Below are positions 1 to 4,658 of a DNA stretch of 17,727 nt, one piece after another. The position numbers were made by a program, and so were the translations under genes. The notes under the pieces were generated by a model. It was not told the origin of the DNA and did no database searches. It saw nothing but the letters and a program-made list of their open reading frames with translations. Within the stretch, counting starts at the first letter, position 1; each line of letters begins with the position of its first letter. Location: positions 1-17,727 of the forward strand of contig CAKUHJ010000029.1 in the NCBI GenBank assembly GCA_934655935.1, read 5' to 3'. Source of the DNA: an uncultured Oscillospiraceae bacterium. GTDB lineage: Bacteria; Bacillota; Clostridia; Oscillospirales; Oscillospiraceae.

Positions 1-74
1 TGGCAGGGGATGAGGGATTCGAACCCCCGCAAACGGAGTCAGAGTCCGGTGTGCTACCGTTACACAAATCCCCT
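1..74 (-). tRNA. tRNA-Gln (anticodon CTG)
   Basis: Read on the minus strand, this folds as a complete cloverleaf. The acceptor stem AGGGGAT pairs with ATCCCCT, followed by a G discriminator and an encoded CCA (positions 3-1). The D stem GTGT/GCAC encloses loop AACGGTA, and the T arm contains TTCGAAT. The anticodon loop is CTCTGAC with anticodon CTG (positions 42-40), which reads the glutamine codon CAG. The outermost pair of the anticodon stem is a C-T mismatch, leaving four good pairs. A promoter lies just upstream at 115-142. Anything further downstream lies outside the window, so a tRNA cluster cannot be excluded. Confidence 0.95.
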
Positions 75-114
75 ATGCCATACGAAGAAGCAGCCTTGCC
101 TCAACGCACGTATT

Positions 115-142
115 ATTATAGCGGCAATCTTCCAAAAGTCAA
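115..142 (-). promoter_or_regulatory. promoter of tRNA-Gln
   Basis: On the minus strand, -35 TTGACT (142-137) and -10 TATAAT (120-115) are separated by 16 bp. The -10 lies about 40 bp upstream of the mature tRNA 5' end, a normal distance for a tRNA promoter. An eight-T run (145-152, plus strand) lies just upstream of the -35 and could act as an A-tract UP element. Confidence 0.7.
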
Positions 143-152
143 GCTTTTTTTT

Positions 153-180
153 CGGCGTACCGGAAATGTGCGCCGTTTTT
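153..180 (+). terminator. terminator-like hairpin between rrf2 and tRNA-Gln
   Basis: CGGCGTAC (153-160) pairs with GTGCGCCG (168-175) as an 8-bp stem with one T-G wobble and a 7-nt loop, followed by TTTTT (176-180). The T run lies on the plus strand, although both flanking genes (rrf2 and the tRNA) run on the minus strand. It would therefore stop antisense transcription and not rrf2 itself. A separate 7-bp hairpin without a T run (TAAGCGC/GCGCTTA, about 184-200) overlaps the rrf2 stop codon. Function is inferred from shape only. Confidence 0.35.
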
Positions 181-197
181 CCGTAAGCGCACCGCGC

Positions 198-629
198 TTA
201 TATCACATAGTCATACCGGTCAGAATCCGTGCGCATCAGGTCCGCAAGGGTGATGCTCTCAAAATACTCCGTAATAAGCCGGTCCAGCTTCCGCCACATG
301 GGAAGCGTGCGGCATTCAGCGGACCGCGGGCAGACGTCCGCGCCGGAATCCAGGCAGGAAACCGGCGCCATGGAATCCTCTGTGACGCGCAGGATCTTCT
401 CTACCGTATATTGCTCCGGCGCTTTGGCCAGCTGGTATCCGCCGCCCTTTCCCCTGACGCCCGTCAGCAGCTTTGCCTTTACCAGAAGCTTGATGATATT
501 CTCCAGATATTTTTCCGATATCTCCTGCCGCTGCGCGATGATTTTCAGAGGAATCAGGCCGTCTGCCTGATGCTCGGCCAGATCGATCATGACCCGGAGT
601 GCATACCGTCCCTTGGTTGAAACCAGCAT
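198..629 (-). CDS. Rrf2-family transcriptional regulator (CymR/IscR-like)
   Basis: This 143-residue protein begins MLVSTKGRYALRVMIDLA, the typical Rrf2 N-terminus. The winged helix-turn-helix follows (about residues 8-70), with a recognition helix around EKYLENIIKLL and the wing GVRGKGGGYQLA. A C-terminal dimerization helix comes after that. Cysteines 92, 100 and 106 (C-X7-C-X5-C) sit where IscR carries its [2Fe-2S] ligands, so iron-sulfur or thiol sensing is plausible. B. subtilis CymR works without such a cluster and uses CysK as its partner. The gene is divergent from cysK, which suggests it controls cysteine synthesis and itself. The ATG at 629 follows a GGGGG ribosome-binding stretch. 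Family assignment is firm. Whether it is functionally CymR, IscR or a mix is inference. Confidence 0.9.
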   Translation of the reverse strand: MLVSTKGRYALRVMIDLAEHQADGLIPLKIIAQRQEISEKYLENIIKLLVKAKLLTGVRGKGGGYQLAKAPEQYTVEKILRVTEDSMAPVSCLDSGADVCPRSAECRTLPMWRKLDRLITEYFESITLADLMRTDSDRYDYVI

Positions 630-656
630 TTCTGTGCCCCCTTTTCATATAAACCT

Positions 657-685
657 ATTATACAGCAGGTAAATGGGTAAATCAA
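657..685 (-). promoter_or_regulatory. promoter of the Rrf2 regulator gene
   Basis: On the minus strand, TTGATT (685-680) and TATAAT (662-657) are separated by 17 bp; the -10 lies about 28 bp before the ATG. An AGGTTTAT element directly follows this -10. A related ATAAACC element in the opposite orientation directly follows the cysK -10 (around 741-748). The two could be operator half-sites of the same regulator, but this rests on two short matches. Confidence 0.6.
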
Positions 686-707
686 CAAAAAAATCTGGAA
701 AAAGCTC

Positions 708-736
708 TTGACAAACAGAGCGCTGCGCACTATAAT
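708..736 (+). promoter_or_regulatory. consensus promoter of the leader ORF-cysK unit
   Basis: A perfect TTGACA (708-713), a 17-bp spacer and a perfect TATAAT (731-736). Transcription should start near 743, giving a 5' leader of roughly 145 nt before cysK that contains the 18-codon ORF at 770. So strong a promoter implies control by repression or attenuation. The adjacent Rrf2 regulator is the obvious candidate, with a possible site in the AAACC/GGTT-containing stretch at 741-762. Confidence 0.85.
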
Positions 737-769
737 CCACATAAACCCACAAGAGAGGTTGGTAATAAC

Positions 770-826
770 ATGAGGCGTAACATTAGTCTTCATCAGAGCC
801 TGCGATGTCGCCGCCCGGCAGAATAA
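770..826 (+). CDS. 18-codon leader ORF upstream of cysK
   Basis: An ATG at 770 follows the ribosome-binding stretch GAGAGGT (753-759) and opens an 18-codon frame ending at TAA (824-826). The peptide is MRRNISLHQSLRCRRPAE. It lies between the strong promoter at 708-736 and cysK, which has its own AGGAGG site 61 bp after the leader stop. Its single cysteine codon (TGT, 806-808) sits in a Leu-Arg-Cys-Arg-Arg run that includes a CGA arginine codon. Slow translation there when cysteinyl-tRNA is scarce could regulate downstream expression. Cysteine-rich or Cys-Arg leader peptides upstream of sulfur genes are known in actinobacteria. I cannot confirm homology here, and no strong terminator is visible between this ORF and cysK. 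The ORF call is fair; the regulatory role is inference. Confidence 0.55.
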   Translation: MRRNISLHQSLRCRRPAE

Positions 827-887
827 AAACCGATCGTTACTTTTAAATAATAATTGATCACATATCATCGTTCAGGAGGAAACTATT

Positions 888-1820
888 ATGCGTAAGATCT
901 ATACATCCGCTGACCAGCTGATTGGCAAGACCCCTCTGCTGGAGCTGGTTCACATTGAGCACGCCGAGGGCCTGGAAGCCAGAGTCCTGGGCAAGCTGGA
1001 ATATTTCAACCCCGCCGGCAGCGTGAAGGACCGCATTGCCAAGGCTATGATCGACGACGCGGAGCAGAAGGGTCTGCTGAAGCCCGGCTCTGTAATCATT
1101 GAGCCCACCTCCGGCAATACCGGCATTGGCCTTGCTTCCGTGGCTGCCGCGCGCGGCTACCGCATCATCATCGTCATGCCCGAGACCATGAGCGTCGAGC
1201 GCCGCCAGCTGATGAAGGCCTATGGCGCGGAGCTGGTACTCACCGAGGGTGCCAAGGGCATGAAGGGCGCCATCGCCAAGGCGGACGAGCTGGCAAAGGA
1301 GATTCCGAACAGCTTTATCCCCGGCCAGTTCGTGAACCCGGCCAACCCGGCGGTTCATAAGGCAACGACCGGCCCTGAAATCTGGGAGGATACCGACGGC
1401 AAGGTTGATATCTTTGTCGCAGGCGTCGGCACGGGCGGCACAGTCACCGGCGTCGGCGAATACCTGAAAAGCCAGAATCCCAACGTAAAGGTTGTCGCCG
1501 TGGAGCCGGCGGCCTCCCCGGTCCTGAGCAAGGGCGTGGCCGGCAGCCATAAGATTCAGGGCATCGGCGCCGGCTTTGTCCCCGCCGTGCTGGATACCAA
1601 GGTCTACGACGAAATCATTCCCGTAGAAAACGAGGACGCCTTCGCCGCCGGCAGGCTGATCGGCAAGAAGGAGGGCGTGCTGGTCGGCATCTCCTCCGGC
1701 GCGGCCGTGTGGGCGGCCATTCAGCTGGCAAAGCGCCCGGAAAACAAGGGCAAGACCATTGTCGCCCTGCTCCCCGACACCGGCGACCGCTATCTCTCCA
1801 CGCCGCTGTTTGCAGACTGA
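888..1820 (+). CDS. cysK: cysteine synthase A (O-acetylserine sulfhydrylase)
   Basis: This enzyme converts O-acetyl-L-serine and sulfide to L-cysteine and acetate using pyridoxal phosphate, in the cytoplasm. It has 310 residues, the usual length. The PLP lysine is K47 in NPAGSVKDR, the substrate-binding loop TSGNTG is at 74-79, and the phosphate-binding GTGGT is at 181-185. [12 protein letters not shown] (221-232) and SSGAA (269-273) are also typical. The ATG at 888 follows AGGAGG (874-879) at ideal spacing. It lies downstream of a consensus promoter and a short leader ORF, divergent from the Rrf2 regulator. In Bacillus, CysK also acts as the O-acetylserine-sensitive partner of CymR, which fits this arrangement. 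The HD-domain gene follows after 52 bp and may be co-transcribed. Confidence 0.97.
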   Translation: MRKIYTSADQLIGKTPLLELVHIEHAEGLEARVLGKLEYFNPAGSVKDRIAKAMIDDAEQKGLLKPGSVIIEPTSGNTGIGLASVAAARGYRIIIVMPETMSVERRQLMKAYGAELVLTEGAKGMKGAIAKADELAKEIPNSFIPGQFVNPANPAVHKATTGPEIWEDTDGKVDIFVAGVGTGGTVTGVGEYLKSQNPNVKVVAVEPAASPVLSKGVAGSHKIQGIGAGFVPAVLDTKVYDEIIPVENEDAFAAGRLIGKKEGVLVGISSGAAVWAAIQLAKRPENKGKTIVALLPDTGDRYLSTPLFAD

Positions 1821-1872
1821 TTTAAATTTGGCAGCCTATCCGATTAAGTCGTTAAGAAAGGAGCGGCATTCC

Positions 1873-2430
1873 ATGATTCCAACGCCTGAAGAAGCGTGGG
1901 CTTTGCTCTGCGCGTACAACCAGGGTGAATTTCACAGAAAGCACGGGCGCATCGTCGGCGACGTTCTGCGCTGGTATGCAGTTAAGCTCGGCTACGAGCA
2001 GGAGGCAGACTTCTGGGAGGCTGTCGGCATTCTCCACGATCTGGACTTTGAGCAATGGCCGGAGCAGCACTGCACAAAGGAGCAGGCGCTTTTACAGCAG
2101 AGAGGGGTTGACGAGCGGCTGATTCATGCCGTGGTCAGCCATGGATATCTGCTGACCGTAGACGTGGAACCGGAGCACGAGATGGAGAAGGTTCTCTACG
2201 CGGTAGACGAATTGACCGGCCTGATCGGCGCAGCCGCGCTCATGCGGCCATCCAGGAGCGTCCGTGACATGGAGGTAAAATCCGTGAAGAAAAAATACAA
2301 GGACAAAAAGTTTGCCGCGGGCTGCTCCCGAGAGGTGATTGAGCGCGGCGCCGCCATGCTGGGCTGGGACCTGGATACGCTGATCGGCCAGACAATCCAG
2401 GCCATGCAGGCAAGCCCGGCCGCCGAATAA
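1873..2430 (+). CDS. HD-domain hydrolase (HDIG-like)
   Basis: A cytoplasmic protein of 185 residues with the metal-binding set of an HD-superfamily phosphohydrolase. H24 lies in the first helix (HRKHGRIVGDVL), the H54-D55 doublet in GILHDLDFE, H90 in HAVVSHG, and D112 in VDELTGLI. The C-terminal part (SVRDMEVKSVKKKYKDKKFA, about 129-148) is basic. Similar proteins are common in clostridia, but the substrate is unknown to me. The ATG at 1873 is preceded by AAAGGAG (1857-1863) with 9-nt spacing. A longer reading from 1759 would overlap the end of cysK and has no such site. The gene follows cysK by 52 bp with no terminator between them, so co-transcription is likely. No link to cysteine metabolism is evident from the sequence. 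Confidence 0.85.
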   Translation: MIPTPEEAWALLCAYNQGEFHRKHGRIVGDVLRWYAVKLGYEQEADFWEAVGILHDLDFEQWPEQHCTKEQALLQQRGVDERLIHAVVSHGYLLTVDVEPEHEMEKVLYAVDELTGLIGAAALMRPSRSVRDMEVKSVKKKYKDKKFAAGCSREVIERGAAMLGWDLDTLIGQTIQAMQASPAAE

Positions 2431-2456
2431 GCGCAAAACCATTGATCATGCAGACC

Positions 2457-2489
2457 GAAAAGGGGCTGTCTCACCAAGAGGCAGCCCCT
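2457..2489 (-). terminator. intrinsic terminator downstream of the M56-M23 gene
   Basis: AGGGGCTGTCTC (2461-2472) pairs with GAGGCAGCCCCT (2478-2489) over 12 bp with one G-U pair and an ACCAA loop. On the minus strand the stem is followed by TTTTC, so it would end transcripts of the blaI-M56 operon about 100 nt after the M56 stop codon. It is also the left end of the structured repeat described separately. On the plus strand no T run follows, so it would serve the HD-domain gene poorly. Confidence 0.6.
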
Positions 2490-2578
2490 CAGCGGGGCGA
2501 AGGGGGCTTTTTGTCCCCTTCACACTTCCCCCGCTGCTCTGTCACAGAGCTGCAGATCATAGTTTTTCGACAGCCCCT
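2461..2578. repeat. structured intergenic repeat, copy 1 (possible MITE/REP-like element)
   Basis: A 118-bp stretch bounded by perfect 10-bp inverted repeats, AGGGGCTGTC at 2461-2470 and GACAGCCCCT at 2569-2578. Inside are three nested or adjacent stems: CAGCGGGG (2490-2497) with a later CCCCGCTG; GAAGGGGGC with GTCCCCTTC around a TTTTT loop; and GCTGCTCTGT with ACAGAGCTGC lacking a real loop. The part from 2497 to 2573 recurs at 12901-12977 with close to 90 percent identity by eye. Terminal GGGGCTGTC/GACAGCCCC repeats resemble the ends of some insertion sequences. No target duplication is obvious. It fills the gap between two convergent genes. Confidence 0.7.
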
Positions 2579-2587
2579 CTTATTCGT

Positions 2588-4087
2588 TTAGTCGCTGTAC
2601 AGCGCTTCCAGCGGGTCCGCTGTTTCGCCGTTCACGAGGACGCCCAGGTGCAGGTGCGAGCCGGTCGACCAGCCGGAGCCGCCGGTTTTTGCAATGATCT
2701 GTCCCTGCCGGACGGCATCCCCGGATTTCACCAGAAATTCTGATAAATGCGCATATTGCGTCTGAACGCCACCCGCATGCTCCAGCGTCAGGATATATCC
2801 ATATGCCGTGTCATAGCTGCAATCCAAAACCGTACCATCTGCCACGGCCAGAACGTTTGCGCCATAGTCTGCCGCAAGATCGACGCCGGCGTGGAAGGAT
2901 TTCTGCCTTACGGCCGGATTTTCTCGCCATCCGTAGAAAACCGTCACCTCAGCGTGTGCGTCCTCCAGCGGAAAGACATAGGCGGGTACTTCCGGCTGAG
3001 GCTGTGTTTCCGATTCAGTTTCCTGTTCAGGCATGATAGGCGGCGTTGTCGGAAGTGGCTCTGATACTGGCACGCTCACAGCAACATTTTCTTCCGGAAC
3101 TTCTTCCTGCACGGCAGGTTCCATTTCCGGGATGGCGCTTGGGCTTACTGCCTGCGTTGTAAAGACACTTGCCGTCAGTACGAACAGAACGGCTACGCAG
3201 ATTCCGACCCATGCCGGAATCCGTTTGAAGCTTAAAATCGCGCGAATCCGTTCTTCGGCGCTGCTTTTTGCAAAACCACTGCACAGCGGCGCTGATTTTG
3301 GCTTTCGCCGCGCCATGTCAAGAAGCGTCAGCGCGTAAGCCTTCTTACAATCCGGCCCCATCGCACGCAGAACCGCTTCATCACACGCAAGCTCCATATC
3401 GCGGTTTGCAAGCCATACCATCAGCCAGACCAGCGGGTTCCACCAATACAGGCACAAGCATACCGTCAAAAGCAGCTTGCGCAGACAGTCCTTCCGACGG
3501 ATGTGCGCCAGCTCGTGTGCCAGAACCAGTTGAAATCGTGCGTCTCCAACCGGCAGATCTTCCGGCAAAAGGACGGTCGGACGAAAAACGCCGAAGGTGA
3601 GCGGCGCGCGACGGCTGCTGCTCACGCAGATGCGCGGATCGCGCGAAAAGCGGAAGCGGTCAAGCAGCGCGTCAATGGACGGCTGCGGAGCAATCCGTGT
3701 TCCGCGAAACCGACGTACCATGCAGGCATATCCGATCACAAAATATGCCGCAAAAAGTATCGCGCAAACGAGCCAGACAAGAAGCATCGGGCGGATGCCC
3801 GCAGCATCTGCTGCCGATTCTGCGGTGCCGTTGGTCGCGAAAGCCGGAAATGGTGTCAGCGCGTCTGAAATGACACCATTTGCCTGCGCTGCGGTCGGCG
3901 TGTGCAGCAGATTCCAGACGCTCAGGCGCGTTGGGATCGTGATCGGAAGCATCAGCCGCAGCGCGCACAGACACCAGAGCGCCGGAAAGATCCCGCACGG
4001 CAGATGCTTTTTCAAAAACAGCCGCAGCGCAAGCACCAGCAGGATCATTGCGCTGCCGCCGAAAATCGCAGCCTGTACGCCGTTCAT
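2588..4087 (-). CDS. BlaR1-type M56 metalloprotease fused to M23 (LytM) peptidase domain
   Basis: A 499-residue polytopic membrane protein. The N-terminal 310 residues form an M56 module. Hydrophobic segments lie near 7-24, 33-50, 102-123, 205-226 and 292-310. The zinc motif is HELAH (191-195), with the third ligand in MELACDEAV (E232). In BlaR1/MecR1 systems this protease inactivates the partner BlaI repressor. An acidic, proline-rich linker (about 312-370) follows. An extracytoplasmic M23 domain (370-499) then shows H399-X3-D403, H447 and HLH 478-480, so all zinc-binding residues of a lysostaphin-type endopeptidase appear intact. It takes the place of the penicillin-binding sensor of BlaR1. 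This suggests sensing or cutting of peptidoglycan. The ATG overlaps the blaI stop as ATGA. The M23/M56 architecture is known in clostridia; its ligand is unknown to me. Confidence 0.9.
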   Translation of the reverse strand: MNGVQAAIFGGSAMILLVLALRLFLKKHLPCGIFPALWCLCALRLMLPITIPTRLSVWNLLHTPTAAQANGVISDALTPFPAFATNGTAESAADAAGIRPMLLVWLVCAILFAAYFVIGYACMVRRFRGTRIAPQPSIDALLDRFRFSRDPRICVSSSRRAPLTFGVFRPTVLLPEDLPVGDARFQLVLAHELAHIRRKDCLRKLLLTVCLCLYWWNPLVWLMVWLANRDMELACDEAVLRAMGPDCKKAYALTLLDMARRKPKSAPLCSGFAKSSAEERIRAILSFKRIPAWVGICVAVLFVLTASVFTTQAVSPSAIPEMEPAVQEEVPEENVAVSVPVSEPLPTTPPIMPEQETESETQPQPEVPAYVFPLEDAHAEVTVFYGWRENPAVRQKSFHAGVDLAADYGANVLAVADGTVLDCSYDTAYGYILTLEHAGGVQTQYAHLSEFLVKSGDAVRQGQIIAKTGGSGWSTGSHLHLGVLVNGETADPLEALYSD

Positions 4088-4440
4088 TCCTCGTATTCCT
4101 CCACAAGCGCTTTTAACCGCGCAAGCTCTTCTTTTGACAGTGACCGATCACTTAAGATTGAGGCAAACAGCAGCTCCGCCGAACCGCCAAATACCTTTTC
4201 GACCAGCGTATCGGCTTCCTCCTTCTGTGCCTGCCGCTTTGTGATAGCCGCATGGCAGATGAAGTTTGGCTCCCGGCGCTCGATTGCGCCCTTGTCGATG
4301 CATTTTTTGATGACCGTATAGGTCGTGTTTTTGTTCCAGCCGACAGCGTCCGCCAGCCGCAGGGAGATTTCCTTCGCCGTCCGGTCGTTTTTCTGCCAGA
4401 GGACCTCCATGACCTTCCACTCTGAATCAAACAGTTTCAT
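4084..4440 (-). CDS. BlaI/MecI/CopY-family repressor
   Basis: A 118-residue winged-helix repressor. The HTH spans about residues 20-60, with the recognition segment WNKNTTYTVIKKCIDKGAIER around 35-55. A C-terminal dimerization region includes ELLFASILSDRSLSKEELARL, where family members are cut by their membrane protease. The ATG at 4440 has AGGAG about 10 nt upstream. An earlier in-frame start at 4479 is rejected because it would begin inside the operator at 4470-4487 and lacks a ribosome binding site. Its TGA overlaps the start of the M56-M23 gene, so repressor and protease are translationally coupled. It very likely binds the 18-bp sites at 4470-4557, repressing its own operon and the divergent lipoprotein gene. 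The symbol is left blank because no beta-lactamase is present. Confidence 0.93.
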   Translation of the reverse strand: MKLFDSEWKVMEVLWQKNDRTAKEISLRLADAVGWNKNTTYTVIKKCIDKGAIERREPNFICHAAITKRQAQKEEADTLVEKVFGGSAELLFASILSDRSLSKEELARLKALVEEYEE

Positions 4441-4469
4441 ATTTCTTCTCCTGTTCTTTGGGTGTATCC

Positions 4470-4498
4470 AGACTATCACATTCGTCTATTTCTGTCAA
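4470..4498 (-). promoter_or_regulatory. blaI operon promoter overlapping operator O1
   Basis: On the minus strand, TTGACA (4498-4493), a 17-bp spacer and TAGTCT (4475-4470) preceded by TG (extended -10). The -10 lies inside the 18-bp imperfect palindrome AGACTATCACATTCGTCT (O1, 4470-4487). Repressor binding there would block polymerase and autoregulate blaI-M56. Confidence 0.75.
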
Positions 4499-4504
4499 GA
4501 TGGC

Positions 4505-4533
4505 TTGACAATTCCAGACGATTGTGATAGTTT
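4505..4533 (+). promoter_or_regulatory. lipoprotein gene promoter overlapping operator O2
   Basis: TTGACA (4505-4510), a 17-bp spacer and TAGTTT (4528-4533) preceded by TG, again an extended -10. The -10 lies inside AGACGATTGTGATAGTTT (O2, 4516-4533). This promoter is the mirror image of the blaI promoter about position 4501.5. The lipoprotein gene is therefore very probably in the BlaI regulon. Confidence 0.75.
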
Positions 4534-4539
4534 CTTTTT

Positions 4540-4557
4540 AGACTATCACGATAGTCT
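4540..4557. promoter_or_regulatory. operator O3, perfect BlaI-type palindrome
   Basis: AGACTATCACGATAGTCT is two perfect 8-bp half-sites (AGACTATC/GATAGTCT) around a 2-bp centre. It is the best match among the three sites and lies just downstream of the lipoprotein promoter. A repressor bound here would block transcription start or escape. Its centre is 24 bp from that of O2. That it is the BlaI site is inferred from position and symmetry. Confidence 0.7.
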
Positions 4558-4564
4558 TTCAGAG

Positions 4565-4631
4565 AAAGGAGGTCCCGGCGCCCAAAGCTGCACAGACAAC
4601 CAACCCGGACGCCGTGCGCGCGGCGGCGTCC
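4565..4631 (+). other. leader of the lipoprotein mRNA with an orphan ribosome-binding sequence and a hairpin
   Basis: A full-length AAAGGAGGT (4565-4573) is not followed by any ATG, GTG or TTG at translatable spacing. Downstream, GGACGCCG (4607-4614) and CGGCGTCC (4624-4631) form an 8-bp stem with a 9-nt loop, ending 14 nt before the true ribosome binding site. There is no T run, so it is not a terminator. It may shape translation or mRNA stability; this is inference. Confidence 0.35.
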
Positions 4632-4658
4632 TGCCGGAATCCCGAAAGGAGATTTTTT

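Noticed and set aside
858..1550. 230-codon minus-strand frame across cysK
   Set aside because: Antisense to an intact cysK with every catalytic motif; no ribosome binding site.
2490..2560. CRISPR-like or tRNA-like structure in the repeat region
   Set aside because: The two copies are 10 kb apart, with no tandem repeat-spacer pattern and no tRNA consensus boxes.
4441..4479. N-terminal extension of the BlaI protein starting at 4479
   Set aside because: It would start inside operator O1 and at the promoter -10, has no ribosome binding site, and adds residues outside the family consensus.
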